NCBI RefSeq assembly: GCF_009674565.1
Contig: NZ_WKJL01000004.1
Span: 124,001 to 188,000 of the forward strand
DNA length: 64,000 nt
Direction of reading: 5' to 3'
Origin: Duganella aquatilis
Lineage (GTDB): Bacteria; Pseudomonadota; Gammaproteobacteria; Burkholderiales; Burkholderiaceae_D
Part shown: positions 7,725 to 16,744 of the stretch, piece after piece
Position numbering within the stretch: the first letter of the stretch is position 1
How the letters are laid out: each line of letters begins with the position of its first letter
Made by a program: the position numbers and the translations under genes
The notes under the pieces: generated by a model
The model's input: the letters and a program-made list of their open reading frames with translations, nothing else
Told to the model about the DNA's origin: nothing
Database searches by the model: none

Positions 7725-9043
7725 ACAAACGTAACCTCTTCATCGGCGCCGTCGCGGTGCTGGTGGTCGGCCTGCTTGCGGTGATCGGCGCCACCCGCTG
7801 GTCCGACGCGCGCGCCGGCGCGCATCCGCAGGCCTCGGCCGTTACCGGCGAGATGATCTCGCGCGGCGCCTACCTGGCGCGCGTGGGCGATTGCGCCGCC
7901 TGCCACAGCGTGCAGGGCCAGCCGCCCTATTCCGGCGGCCTGCGCATGGAGACGCCGATCGGCGCCATCTACACCAGCAATATCACGCCGGACCGCCAGC
8001 ACGGCATCGGCAACTATACGCTGGCCGACTTCGACCGCGCGCTGCGCTACGGCGTCGCCAACGGCCATACGCTGTATCCGGCCATGCCGTACAGCGCCTA
8101 TTCCAGCACCACGCCGGAAGACGTGGCCGCGCTGTACGCCTATTTCACCCGCGAGGTGCAACCGGCTGCCGTGCCACGGCGCGAGAACGAGATTCCCTTC
8201 CCGCTCTCCATGCGCTGGCCGCTGACCATCTGGCGCCTGGCCTTCGCTCCCGAGCCGCGCGCCTTCCAGCTGCAAACCGGCGACGCCATGCTGCGCCGCG
8301 GCGCCTATATTGTCGAAGGCCTGGGCCATTGCGGCGATTGCCATACGCCGCGCGGCCCGATGCTGCAAGTACGCGCGCTGGGTGTGGCCGATGGACCGGC
8401 CTACCTGTCCGGCGCCATCATCGACGGCTGGCACGCGCCCAGCCTGCGCAACGGCGACAGCACCACCATCGGCGCCTGGAGCGAGGCGGATATCGCCCAG
8501 TTCCTGCGCACCGGCGCCAACCGCCACGGCATCGCCTTCGCTTCGATGAATGAGGTAATCGCCAACAGCACGCAATTTCTCAGCGCCGAAGATGCGGCTG
8601 CGGCGGCGCACTTCCTCAAGTCGCTGAACGATCCGGCCGCCGGCAAGGGCAAGTATGCCTATGATCCCGCCGTCAGCCAGTCGCTGCGCAACGGCGACGC
8701 CAGCGCGCGCGGCGCCCAGCTTTACCTGGACAACTGCGCCGCTTGCCATCGCCCCGACGGCAAAGGCTACGAGGGCGTGTTCCCCGCGCTGGCAGGCAAT
8801 CCTGTGGTGGCGACCGCGCCGTCCAACTCCGTCATCCGTATCATTCTGGAAGGGATGACCACGGCGCGCACCGCCGGCACGCCGGCGCAGTTCTCCATGC
8901 CGTCGTTTTCGCGGCGCCTGAGCGACCAGGACGTGGCCGATGTCGCCACCTTCGTGCGCGGCAGCTGGGGCAATCGTGGCGCGCCGGTGGAAGCGGCCGA
9001 CGTCAAGCGCCGGGCGGCGGCGCGCGAGGAAGCAAAGCCTTAG
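7721..9043 (+). CDS. Membrane-anchored triheme cytochrome c subunit of the dehydrogenase
   Basis: The ATG overlaps the flavoprotein stop (ATGA), so the two are translationally coupled. The 440-residue product has an N-terminal hydrophobic anchor (residues about 6-25) and three c-heme sites, CAACH at 58-62, CGDCH at 204-208 and CAACH at 339-343. Three-heme subunits of this kind accept electrons from the flavin subunit and reduce ubiquinone in gluconate, sorbitol and alcohol dehydrogenases. The C-terminus is hydrophilic. The gene converges on nnrS, overlapping it by four bases. Confidence 0.9.
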   Translation: MNKRNLFIGAVAVLVVGLLAVIGATRWSDARAGAHPQASAVTGEMISRGAYLARVGDCAACHSVQGQPPYSGGLRMETPIGAIYTSNITPDRQHGIGNYTLADFDRALRYGVANGHTLYPAMPYSAYSSTTPEDVAALYAYFTREVQPAAVPRRENEIPFPLSMRWPLTIWRLAFAPEPRAFQLQTGDAMLRRGAYIVEGLGHCGDCHTPRGPMLQVRALGVADGPAYLSGAIIDGWHAPSLRNGDSTTIGAWSEADIAQFLRTGANRHGIAFASMNEVIANSTQFLSAEDAAAAAHFLKSLNDPAAGKGKYAYDPAVSQSLRNGDASARGAQLYLDNCAACHRPDGKGYEGVFPALAGNPVVATAPSNSVIRIILEGMTTARTAGTPAQFSMPSFSRRLSDQDVADVATFVRGSWGNRGAPVEAADVKRRAAAREEAKP

Positions 9044-10224
9044 CCCGGTTTTCCGTCAACGCGGGCGCGCGACAGATACGGCAAGTAGACCACCGCATAG
9101 GCGATGAAGGCGGCGGTCCAGCACACAGCGCTGGCGATCAGCAGCAGGCCATGCGGCGTGTCGATGCCGAGCGCAGAGGCCACACGCGCTGCGGCGCTCA
9201 GCTGGATCAGGATGAACATCGCGCGTTCGGCGCGGCCGGCCTTCAGCGGGCGGCCGGTGTGGCCCAGCGTGGTGCGCGTGATCATGCCCAGTATCAGGCC
9301 GGCCATCGATCCAACCGTCAGCGCATGGAAGCCGGCGCTGGCGCTCACCCACTGCCAGCGCGACAACGCCAGCAGCACCAGGCCCGCCGCGATCCACGCA
9401 TAGGACAGGTGCATAATCCACAGCAGCGGCACCGACAGCGTGCGCAGCGCCTGCCAGCGCCACAGGCGCAGCAGCACAAGGACCGCCGCAACCAAGGCCA
9501 CCAGTGCAAACAGCCAGCCTGGCGAACCGGCCACCCAGCTCACCGCCGTGGCGGCGATCAGCAGCAGCGACAGACGATCCAGCCTGGGCTGCACCAGCGG
9601 TGCAGTACCCGGCGCGCCGTTGCGGGTGAACATGGGGATGATGCGCGTGCCGATGGCCGCTTCCATCATCACGACCATCAGGATCGCCGCCTGCACCGGC
9701 AAGGTGGGCGCCACGGCCAGCCAGCCCAGCGCGATCGCATGAAACACGCCGTTCGCCAACGCCATCAGTCCCAGCAGGCCAACCAAAAAGTAGTTACGCT
9801 TGTTGTTCGCCTTCTGCATCACGCGGAACAGCGGCCAGGCGGCGGCCGGCAGGAACAGCCAGTCGATGACGGCGGCGGCCAGCGGTGGCGCGGCCAGCAT
9901 CGCCACGCGGCCCGCCAGCCACAGCGCCACCAGCGCCGCCAGCCGGCCGCGCACCGGCGTCCAGAAACCGGTCCAGTTATAGCCGGCGGTATAGAGAAAG
10001 CCCACCACCACCGCAGCCGCCATGCCGAACACCATCTCGTGCATATGCCAGGTGAAGCCGATGTGCAGGCCTTGCGGCAGCACACCGAAATACTGCGCCA
10101 TCCACAGCGGAATCGCCAGCGCGGCAAAGATTGCGGCCACCATATAGAAAGGACGGAAGCCGAGGCGCCATATGGGATGGCCGGCCAACGCACGTGCCGG
10201 TTCGTCGATGCGGAGCAGTGTCAT
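9040..10224 (-). CDS. nnrS: NnrS-family heme/copper membrane protein, nitric oxide stress
   Basis: The 394-residue product has about twelve membrane helices and the NnrS signature near the N-terminus (GFRPFYMVAAIFAALAIP; FTWHMHEMVFG with two His; VGFLYTAGYNW). Characterised NnrS lessens damage from nitric oxide by preventing iron-nitrosyl formation. I start at MTLLRIDEP, about eight bases after AAGGGA; a longer in-frame start lacks this. It is divergent from the DUF3079 gene and shares with it a region containing an FNR/DNR-like site, consistent with NO or low-oxygen control. Confidence 0.88.
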   Translation of the reverse strand: MTLLRIDEPARALAGHPIWRLGFRPFYMVAAIFAALAIPLWMAQYFGVLPQGLHIGFTWHMHEMVFGMAAAVVVGFLYTAGYNWTGFWTPVRGRLAALVALWLAGRVAMLAAPPLAAAVIDWLFLPAAAWPLFRVMQKANNKRNYFLVGLLGLMALANGVFHAIALGWLAVAPTLPVQAAILMVVMMEAAIGTRIIPMFTRNGAPGTAPLVQPRLDRLSLLLIAATAVSWVAGSPGWLFALVALVAAVLVLLRLWRWQALRTLSVPLLWIMHLSYAWIAAGLVLLALSRWQWVSASAGFHALTVGSMAGLILGMITRTTLGHTGRPLKAGRAERAMFILIQLSAAARVASALGIDTPHGLLLIASAVCWTAAFIAYAVVYLPYLSRARVDGKPG

Positions 10225-10298
10225 GATTGAATTCCCTTGAAGGTATTCCTCATTGTCCGCGCCATGCATGCGCCGGTGAAGCGGCACGTTCGAAATGC

Positions 10299-10312
10299 AT
10301 AATCTGGATCAA
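10299..10312. promoter_or_regulatory. Imperfect FNR/DNR box between nnrS and the DUF3079 gene
   Basis: ATAATCTGGATCAA has a perfect right half (ATCAA) and three of five matches in the left half to TTGAT-N4-ATCAA. It lies 75 bases upstream of nnrS and 55 upstream of the DUF3079 gene, a distance fit for activation. The sequence GATCAAGAAA also recurs at 11283 upstream of nrdD, as a half site. Weaker than the perfect boxes at 16745 and 21225. Confidence 0.45.
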
Positions 10313-10366
10313 GAAAACCGGAATCAGGACTCGCCTGTCAGCGACCGTGTGCAGTATGCTCGAAAC

Positions 10367-10567
10367 ATGGCCAAGCCTTTTCCCATCCGTCCGGCGCGCC
10401 CCGAGCTAATCTGCTGGGGATGCGACCGCTATTGCGCGCACGACGCCATGGTTTGCGGGAATGGCGCCGACCGCACCCAGCATCCGATCGAAACGTTTGG
10501 CGAAGGCTGGGACACCTTCGGCCTCAATGCGCCAAAGCCGCAACAAGACCCTCCTACTCAGGCGTGA
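10367..10567 (+). CDS. DUF3079 small Cys-rich protein
   Basis: The 66-residue protein carries the DUF3079 core ERICWGCDKYC-like sequence, here ELICWGCDRYC, then AMVCGNGADRTQHPIETFG. Three cysteines in CWGCDRYC plus a fourth in VCGNG suggest a small metal site, possibly zinc or an iron-sulphur centre; function is not known. It overlaps the convergent dnr gene by ten bases. Its place beside nnrS and behind an FNR-like half site hints at an anaerobic or NO-related role. No strong ribosome site is seen. Confidence 0.75.
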   Translation: MAKPFPIRPARPELICWGCDRYCAHDAMVCGNGADRTQHPIETFGEGWDTFGLNAPKPQQDPPTQA

Positions 10568-11235
10568 GCGCGCAAGGCCTCGACGTCCAGAATGCTGATC
10601 GTGCGTCCTTTGAAGGTAATCAGCCCGAGCGCGGTCAGCTCGGCGAGGATGCGCGAGAAGTGTTCCGGCGTCAGGCTCAGACGCGAGGCCATCACCGCCT
10701 TGGTGACCGGCAGCGTCACCTGGGTGGCATCAGGCGTCGCCAATTCCTTCAACAGATAGCCGACCACGCGCTGCGTGCCGGTACGCAGCGCCTGCGACTC
10801 CATGTCGCACATCAGCGCGTGCATGCGCTGGCTCAGACCCGCCAGCATTTTGCAGGCGAATTCCGCATCGTGATGGATCTCGCGGTAGATCGCAGGCTTC
10901 GATACGTGCAGCAGCAAACTGTCTTCCGTGGCTTGCGCCGAAACGATGTACGGACTGCCCATGAACATCAAGGCCTCGCCAAAGCTCTGCCCCGGGCCGA
11001 TCAACTCCACCACTTTCTCCACACCGCCAGCCGAGGTGAAAGACAGCTTCACCTGGCCATACAGCACCTGGTGAAAACCCACGCAAGGATCGCCACGCCG
11101 GAAAATCTGTTCGCCGCGTCCGACGCGCACTTCGGTGGTGCCGAGCGCGATGCGATTCAATTCTTCCGGCGCCATGGAGTTAAATAAAGGCACCCGCGCC
11201 AGAAACTCCTGCAGCTTGATTTTTCGCTTGTCCAT
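10558..11235 (-). CDS. dnr: Crp/Fnr-family regulator of the DNR (nitric oxide) type
   Basis: The 225-residue regulator has the cyclic-nucleotide-fold sensor domain (residues 15-135) and a Crp winged helix whose recognition region VTKAVMASRLSLTPEHFSRILAEL closely follows DNR (VAKQLVAGHLSIQPETFSRIM). It lacks the N-terminal Cys set that holds the Fe-S cluster of FNR, so direct O2 sensing is unlikely; DNR proteins bind heme and respond to NO. The E(A/S)...SR motif predicts recognition of TTGAT-N4-ATCAA, which is present at 16745 and 21225. It is therefore the likely regulator of this island. Confidence 0.85.
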   Translation of the reverse strand: MDKRKIKLQEFLARVPLFNSMAPEELNRIALGTTEVRVGRGEQIFRRGDPCVGFHQVLYGQVKLSFTSAGGVEKVVELIGPGQSFGEALMFMGSPYIVSAQATEDSLLLHVSKPAIYREIHHDAEFACKMLAGLSQRMHALMCDMESQALRTGTQRVVGYLLKELATPDATQVTLPVTKAVMASRLSLTPEHFSRILAELTALGLITFKGRTISILDVEALRAHA

Positions 11236-11371
11236 GGCGATATCTTAATCCATCAACGCCCACATACGAAAATGGACGGCCAGATCAAGAAATCCATAGA
11301 TAGTATTTACCCTCTCGAAATACACCATATATAGTGGAAAAACAATCAAATCAACTAGATATGGGGCGAGC

Positions 11372-13411
11372 ATGGAAGCACTGTTTCACACCACGATCAC
11401 CAAACGCGACGGCAGCGAGCAGACCTTCAATCTGGTCAAGATCGAGAGCGCCGTGCTGCGCGCCGGCCGCGCCAGCGGTGAATTCGATACCGACAAGGCG
11501 CTGCAACTGACTGAAGGCGTGCTGCTGCAACTGTCGTCGCTGCCGGCCGACGAAAAGCTCACCGTCGAACTGGTACAGGACACCGTCGAACGCGTTCTCT
11601 ACGACGCCGGCCACCGCAAGACGTTGCGCTGCTACGTGGTCTACCGCGAGCAGCACGCCACCTTGCGCCAGGACCGCCACTCGCTGGTCGATGTCGCCTC
11701 GTCGATCAACGAATACCTGGACCGCCAGGACTGGCGCGTCAACGCCAACGCCAACCAGGGCTACTCGCTGGGCGGCCTGATACTCAACGTCTCCGGCAAG
11801 GTCATCGCCAATTACTGGCTCAATCACGTCTATCCGCCGGAGATCGGCCGCGCGCACCGCGAAGCGGCGATCCACATCCACGACCTGGACATGCTGGCCG
11901 GTTATTGCGCCGGCTGGTCGCTGCGCACGCTGCTCAACGAAGGCTTGAATGGCGTGCCCGGCAAGGTGGAATCCAGCCCGCCGCGCCACATGTCGAGCGC
12001 CATCGGCCAGATCGTCAACTTCCTCGGCACGTTGCAGAACGAATGGGCCGGCGCCCAGGCCTTCAGTTCCTTCGACACTTACATGGCGCCGTTCGTGCGC
12101 AAGGACAGACTGCGCTACGACGAAGTGAAGCAGTACATGCAGGAGCTGATCTACAACCTCAACGTGCCATCGCGCTGGGGCACGCAGACGCCGTTCACCA
12201 ACCTGACCTTCGACTGGGTCTGCCCGGAAGACCTGCGCGAGCAGATTCCCTACATCGCCGGCGAAGAGATGCCGTTCTCCTACGGCGAGCTGCAGGAAGA
12301 GATGGACATGATCAACCGCGCCTACATCGAGATCATGATGACCGGCGACGCCAAGGGCCGCGCCTTCACCTTCCCTATCCCCACCTACAACATCACCGAG
12401 GACTTTGCGTGGGACAGCCCGAACGCCGAGCTGCTGTTCGAGATGACGGCGCGCTACGGCCTGCCCTACTTCCAGAACTTCATCAATTCGGAACTGAAGC
12501 CGAACATGATCCGCTCCATGTGCTGCCGCCTGCAGCTGGACCTGCGCGAACTGCTCAAGCGCGGCAACGGCCTGTTTGGCTCGGCCGAGCAAACCGGCTC
12601 GCTGGGCGTGGTCACCATCAACTGCGCGCGCCTGGGCTACCTGCACCGCAATGACGAAGCGGGCCTGCTGGCGGCGCTGGACCAGCTGCTGGAACTGGGT
12701 CGCGACAGCCTGGAAATCAAGCGCAAGGTCATCCAGCGCCACATGGACAACGGCCTGTTCCCGTACACCAAACGCTACCTGGGCACGCTGCGCAACCACT
12801 TCTCCACCCTCGGCATCAACGGCGTCAATGAGATGATCCGCAACTTCGATCCGACCGGCCAGCACGACATCACCACGCCATGGGGCCGCGCATTCGCGCT
12901 CCGCCTGCTGGACCACGTGCGTGCGCGCATGGTGGAATTCCAGGAAGCGACCGGCCATATGTACAACCTGGAAGCCACGCCGGCCGAAGGCACGACCTAC
13001 CGCTTCGCCAAGGAAGACCTGAAGCGCTATCCGAACATCCTTCAGGCAGGCACGCCGCAGCAGCCCTACTACACCAACTCCTCGCAGCTGCCGGTCGGCT
13101 TTACCGAAGATCCGTTCGAAGCGCTGGAACAGCAGGATGCGCTGCAACGCAAGTACACCGGCGGCACCGTGCTGCACCTGTATCTGACCGAGGCGCTGTC
13201 CAGCGCCGCCGCCTGCCGCACGCTGGTGCGCCGTGCGCTGGGCCGCTTCGGCCTGCCCTACATCACCGTCACGCCGACGTTCTCGATCTGCCCGACGCAC
13301 GGCTACCTGAACGGCAGCCACGAATTCTGCCCGAAATGCGACGCCGAGATCATCGCGCGCAAACAAGCCACTCTTCACCAACCAGCAAAGGAAACACCAT
13401 GCAAAGCATGA
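11372..13411 (+). CDS. nrdD: Anaerobic ribonucleoside-triphosphate reductase, main catalytic chain without glycyl-radical tail
   Basis: The 679-residue chain starts with an ATP-cone (TKRDGSEQTFNLVKIESAVLRA, residues about 5-95) followed by the class III barrel. Cys384/Cys385 in RSMCCRLQ is where the family places its thiyl-radical Cys. The C-terminal zinc region has Cys640, Cys653 and Cys656 (SICPTHGYLNGSHEFCPKC). The chain then stops: the usual glycyl-radical segment is not in this frame but in the next gene. The protein makes dNTPs without oxygen. A weak -10 (TATAGT, 11330-11335) precedes it. Confidence 0.92.
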   Translation: MEALFHTTITKRDGSEQTFNLVKIESAVLRAGRASGEFDTDKALQLTEGVLLQLSSLPADEKLTVELVQDTVERVLYDAGHRKTLRCYVVYREQHATLRQDRHSLVDVASSINEYLDRQDWRVNANANQGYSLGGLILNVSGKVIANYWLNHVYPPEIGRAHREAAIHIHDLDMLAGYCAGWSLRTLLNEGLNGVPGKVESSPPRHMSSAIGQIVNFLGTLQNEWAGAQAFSSFDTYMAPFVRKDRLRYDEVKQYMQELIYNLNVPSRWGTQTPFTNLTFDWVCPEDLREQIPYIAGEEMPFSYGELQEEMDMINRAYIEIMMTGDAKGRAFTFPIPTYNITEDFAWDSPNAELLFEMTARYGLPYFQNFINSELKPNMIRSMCCRLQLDLRELLKRGNGLFGSAEQTGSLGVVTINCARLGYLHRNDEAGLLAALDQLLELGRDSLEIKRKVIQRHMDNGLFPYTKRYLGTLRNHFSTLGINGVNEMIRNFDPTGQHDITTPWGRAFALRLLDHVRARMVEFQEATGHMYNLEATPAEGTTYRFAKEDLKRYPNILQAGTPQQPYYTNSSQLPVGFTEDPFEALEQQDALQRKYTGGTVLHLYLTEALSSAAACRTLVRRALGRFGLPYITVTPTFSICPTHGYLNGSHEFCPKCDAEIIARKQATLHQPAKETPCKA

Positions 13412-13575
13412 ACCAGCCCACCATCCAGCTCGACGACTCGGAGCGCCAGCGCTGCGAAATCTGGACCCGCGTGATGGGTTATCACCGCCCTGTGTCGTCG
13501 TTCAACATCGGCAAACAGGGTGAATTCAATGAACGCAAATTCTTCCGCGAGCCGCATGCGCAAAGTGCTTCTTAA
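13399..13575 (+). CDS. Separate glycyl-radical domain of class III ribonucleotide reductase
   Basis: This 58-residue gene starts inside the end of nrdD (13-base overlap, different frame) with its own strong AAAGGA site six bases before the ATG. It reads CEIWTRVMGYHRPVSSFNIG, the sequence that normally ends NrdD; Gly27 in RVMGYHRP is the predicted radical-bearing glycine. The separate ribosome site argues for a true split protein, not a sequencing frameshift. It should pack into the NrdD barrel and be activated by NrdG, as the stand-alone GrcA domain does for damaged pyruvate formate-lyase. Confidence 0.85.
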   Translation: MQSMNQPTIQLDDSERQRCEIWTRVMGYHRPVSSFNIGKQGEFNERKFFREPHAQSAS

Positions 13576-14296
13576 AGAGAAAGGCCGCCTGCTGCGTGTA
13601 GGCGGCTACACGCCATTCAGCGCCACCGAATTTCCCGGCCTGCTGTCGGCCGTGGTGTTCGTGCAGGGCTGTCCATGGGGCTGCGGCTACTGCCAGAATA
13701 CCCATCTTCAGGAGCGCACGCGCGACAGTCCCATCGCCTGGAAGGAGATCATCACTACGCTGGAGCGGCGCGCCGGCCTGCTGGACGCCGTGGTGTTCTG
13801 CGGCGGCGAGCCGACCATGGACCCGGCGCTGTACGACGCCATCGCGCAGGTGCGGAGCATGGGCTTCAAGATCGGGCTGGAAACCGCGTGCATCTATCCG
13901 GCACGCCTGAAAAGCGTGCTGCCGCTGCTCGATTGGGTGGGATTCGATGTCAAGACGACCTTCAAGCGCTATGCCGACGTCACCGGCGTGACCGGCAGCG
14001 GAGAGCCTGTGCGCGATTGCGTGACCGCCATTCTCGCCAGCGGTGTGGCCTACGAGTGCCGCACCACCGTGCATCCGGCGCATCTGCCACCCGGCCTGCT
14101 GGTCGAACTGGCGCAGACGCTGGCCTTCATGGGCGTCCGCAATTACGTGATTCAGGAATTCCGCCCCACCGGCTGCGGCGATGAGGCGTTTGTGGCCAGC
14201 GCCTTCCCCGGTTACCCGCAGGACGACGTGCTGGCCGAGATAGCGCCGCTGTTCGCCAACTTCAGCGTGCGCCGCGCCGGCCAGGCAATGCGCTGA
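13529..14296 (+). CDS. nrdG: Anaerobic ribonucleotide reductase activating radical SAM protein
   Basis: The 255-residue protein has the activase motif CPWGCGYC (Cys48, Cys52, Cys55; CX3CX2C) that holds the [4Fe-4S] cluster for S-adenosylmethionine cleavage, and the glycine-rich FCGGEPT motif. It makes the glycyl radical on the reductase tail. The start is uncertain: the ATG at 13529 has GGGTGA five bases upstream; GTG 13520 and ATG 13556 are in frame. It overlaps the glycyl-domain gene, giving a three-gene translationally coupled set, and runs 35 bases into the convergent ubiT. Confidence 0.9.
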   Translation: MNANSSASRMRKVLLKEKGRLLRVGGYTPFSATEFPGLLSAVVFVQGCPWGCGYCQNTHLQERTRDSPIAWKEIITTLERRAGLLDAVVFCGGEPTMDPALYDAIAQVRSMGFKIGLETACIYPARLKSVLPLLDWVGFDVKTTFKRYADVTGVTGSGEPVRDCVTAILASGVAYECRTTVHPAHLPPGLLVELAQTLAFMGVRNYVIQEFRPTGCGDEAFVASAFPGYPQDDVLAEIAPLFANFSVRRAGQAMR

Positions 14297-14756
14297 ACAG
14301 GCGCGCCAGCGCCTGACGGCCCAGTTCCGTCACCGGCACTTCGATCGCATCCAGCGTATTCTTCACCAGCAGGCCCAGTTCCGTATCCCCTTCCATCGAC
14401 AGGCGGCGCGAGAAGAACAGCGTGTCCGGGTCCTGCTCGCGCTTCGCCAGTGCGATGAAGTCGCGGGTGCAGGCGCCGATTTCCAGATCCGGCACGCCGG
14501 CGCTGTGCAAGGCCGCAAAGCCGTCGCCGCGCCAGGTGAAATCAAACGCCACGCCGGCATCGCTGACGCGCACGCGCAGATGGCGTCCGGTAAGGCCGGC
14601 GCGCACGTCGTCCGGCAAGTGCGGCTTGAGCACGAGATTGAGCGCGGCCACGCACAGCAGCGAACCGGGATAGGCCGGCAGGCGCTGGCCCAGCGTCGCC
14701 AGCAAGGCCGGCAGCGGCTGGGCGGCGCCGTAATTGTTTTGTGCTACAGGATTCAT
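14262..14756 (-). CDS. ubiT: UbiT, SCP2-domain accessory factor of O2-independent ubiquinone synthesis
   Basis: The 164-residue protein is one SCP2 sterol-carrier domain ([42 protein letters not shown]). UbiT binds lipid and presents prenylated phenol intermediates during anaerobic ubiquinone synthesis. Assignment rests on domain plus position: it is the last gene of ubiU-ubiV-ubiT, with its ATG overlapping the ubiV stop by four bases. It overlaps nrdG tail-to-tail by 35 bases. Confidence 0.88.
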   Translation of the reverse strand: MNPVAQNNYGAAQPLPALLATLGQRLPAYPGSLLCVAALNLVLKPHLPDDVRAGLTGRHLRVRVSDAGVAFDFTWRGDGFAALHSAGVPDLEIGACTRDFIALAKREQDPDTLFFSRRLSMEGDTELGLLVKNTLDAIEVPVTELGRQALARLFSALPGRRGAR

Positions 14757-15652
14757 GCTGCATTCTCCATGCGATATTCCAGACCGGGTTTGCCGTACCA
14801 GTAGCCGTTGCAGGCCTCGGCGGGCAGCAGCGGCGAGATGGTGTCGGCGGCGGCACGCGGCGGCACGGCGCCGGTACGCGCGGCGTCGAAGGCGGAGATG
14901 ATCTCTTTCATATTGGTCGACTGTGGACTGAGGCGCGCCACGTCCACGCCCAGTTCGGCCATCTGTTGCATCTCCGCCGCCAGGTTGTACACCAGCGCCG
15001 ACTGGCTCTGGATGCCGTTCAGGATCAGGAACTGCTGCTGCTCGCGCGTCTCCATCATCAGGCCGTCCGGATGGTCGATGCAGCTGAAGCGGCAGTCGTC
15101 CTTCGGCAGGTTGCGGTTGCGCGCCGTGAAACAGCGCGCAGAAAACGCCAGCGGCATGCGGCCGAAGGCAAACACCTCGGTCTCCATGCCCTGCGGCCGC
15201 AGGCGCTGCATGTGCTGCAGGCCGTCGCGCCCCATCTCCAGCGGCATCACCCAGCGCTTCGCGCCCAGTTCATGCATCAGCGCCAGCGTCGGCGGGTTGT
15301 AGATGTTGAGATGCGGCCCGGCGATGAAGGACTGGCCGGACAGCATATGCGCCGCGCCCATGTCGTTGGCCTCCACCTGGAAGCGGCCGTTGGCCACCAG
15401 CTTGCGCTGCGCGCCGACGTCCGCACTGGACTCGATCAGCGCCAGCGTCGACATCACCACTTCCTTGCCGCTTCCATGCAGCAGTTCGGCCACCGCCAGC
15501 CAGTCGGCGGTGCGCAGTTCGTGGCGGCGCGAGCACACGGTTTCGCCGAGATAGACAATATCTACCAGACTGGCCGCGATCTCTTCGTAAAATTCCATGA
15601 CCTTGGCGCGCGGCCAGTAGTACAGCAGCGGCCCGAGGGCGAGTTTCAGCAT
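14753..15652 (-). CDS. ubiV: UbiV, Fe-S U32-family subunit of the O2-independent ubiquinone hydroxylase
   Basis: The 299-residue protein is a U32-type barrel with Cys40, Cys174, Cys187 and Cys191. These match the four [4Fe-4S] ligands of E. coli UbiV (39, 180, 193, 197) in type and in the CX12CX3C tail pattern. UbiU and UbiV form a complex that hydroxylates ubiquinone precursors without O2, using prephenate as oxygen source. It lies 13 bases after ubiU in one operon. Confidence 0.92.
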   Translation of the reverse strand: MLKLALGPLLYYWPRAKVMEFYEEIAASLVDIVYLGETVCSRRHELRTADWLAVAELLHGSGKEVVMSTLALIESSADVGAQRKLVANGRFQVEANDMGAAHMLSGQSFIAGPHLNIYNPPTLALMHELGAKRWVMPLEMGRDGLQHMQRLRPQGMETEVFAFGRMPLAFSARCFTARNRNLPKDDCRFSCIDHPDGLMMETREQQQFLILNGIQSQSALVYNLAAEMQQMAELGVDVARLSPQSTNMKEIISAFDAARTGAVPPRAAADTISPLLPAEACNGYWYGKPGLEYRMENAA

Positions 15653-15665
15653 GACTTCTCCGTTG

Positions 15666-16685
15666 TTATTTCCATGAGCGGTGATACGCGCCCAGTGTGT
15701 GCTGCTGGCCTTCCGCCAGCGTATTCAGTTCCGACATCCAGCCCGGCTTGACCGAGTAGCGCGCCGTGTTGTGCAGGCATTCGTCCAGCGCCGCGCGCCA
15801 CACGCGCGTCACCTGCGACACATAGGCCGGGCTACGCTGGCGTCCTTCGATCTTCACCGCGCGCACGCCCATGTCCAGCAGCTGCGGCAGCAGTTCCAGC
15901 GTATTCAGGCTGGTGGGTTCCTCGATGGCGTAATAGGTTTCGTCCTCCACCTCGAAGCGGCCCTTGCACAGCGTCGGGTAGCTGGCGTTTTCCTGCGGCG
16001 TGTAGCGGTCGATCATCACGCCGTTCAGGCGCGACTCCAGGCCGCGCGGATTCTGCTGCCAGCGCACCGCCTTGGCCGGCGAGCAGACACCGTGGGTGTT
16101 CGGCGATTCGCCGGTCACATACGACGACAGCTGGCAGCGGCCTTCCACCATCACGCACAGGCTGCCGAAGCCGAACACCTCGATTTCCACCGAAGTGTTC
16201 TTCACCACGTGCTCCACCTGCGCCAGCGACAGCACGCGCGGCAGCACCGCGCGCGCCACGCCGAACTGCTTCTGGTAGAAGTTGATGGCTTCGGCATTGG
16301 TGGCCGATCCCTGTACCGACAAATGCAGGCGCAGGTTCGGGTAATGGTCGGCGGCGTAGCGCATCAGGCCCGGATCGGCCAGGATCACCGCGTCCACGCC
16401 GGCATTGGCGGCGCGGTCGATGGCTTTCTGCCACAGCGCCGTGTTGTCCGGCTGCGGATAAGTGTTCAGCGCCAGCAGCACCTTGCGTCCACGCTGATGC
16501 GCGTAGGCGATGCCGGTGCTGATGGCGGCGTCGTCGAAATTCAGGCCGGCGAAGTTGCGCGCGTTGGTGGCGTCGCGAAAGCCGAGGTAAACACAATCGG
16601 CGCCCAGGTCGATGGCGGCCTTCAAGGCCGGAAGGCTGCCCGCCGGGCATACCAGCTCGATGGGGGGAGAGTCAGATTGATTCAT
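15666..16685 (-). CDS. ubiU: UbiU, Fe-S U32-family subunit of the O2-independent ubiquinone hydroxylase
   Basis: The 339-residue protein has Cys177, Cys184, Cys201 and Cys240. The spacings of 7, 17 and 39 are exactly those of E. coli UbiU (169, 176, 193, 232), which bind a [4Fe-4S] cluster. U32 motifs [26 protein letters not shown] and [19 protein letters not shown] are clear. It heads the ubiUVT operon, 60 bases from a perfect FNR/DNR box, so ubiquinone can be made when O2 is absent for nitrate or nitrite respiration. Confidence 0.93.
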   Translation of the reverse strand: MNQSDSPPIELVCPAGSLPALKAAIDLGADCVYLGFRDATNARNFAGLNFDDAAISTGIAYAHQRGRKVLLALNTYPQPDNTALWQKAIDRAANAGVDAVILADPGLMRYAADHYPNLRLHLSVQGSATNAEAINFYQKQFGVARAVLPRVLSLAQVEHVVKNTSVEIEVFGFGSLCVMVEGRCQLSSYVTGESPNTHGVCSPAKAVRWQQNPRGLESRLNGVMIDRYTPQENASYPTLCKGRFEVEDETYYAIEEPTSLNTLELLPQLLDMGVRAVKIEGRQRSPAYVSQVTRVWRAALDECLHNTARYSVKPGWMSELNTLAEGQQHTLGAYHRSWK

Positions 16686-16744
16686 ATGATCTTGGTAGCT
16701 AAGAAGGGCGAACGAACTGTATCGCTTCGTGATCCCGGAAATCC

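Noticed and set aside
11351-13381. A 676-codon open frame antisense to nrdD
   Set aside because: It is a shadow of a GC-rich coding gene. Its product is a low-complexity mix of R, A, V, Q and L with no domain, and the sense strand has catalytic residues.
13390-13575. nrdD interrupted by a frameshift mutation
   Set aside because: The downstream part has its own ATG and a strong ribosome site, and nrdD ends with an ordinary tail after the zinc motif. A natural split explains the data better.
14753-16685. U32 proteins as collagenase-like peptidases
   Set aside because: The four-Cys patterns match UbiV and UbiU, and ubiT follows, so they are ubiquinone hydroxylase subunits.
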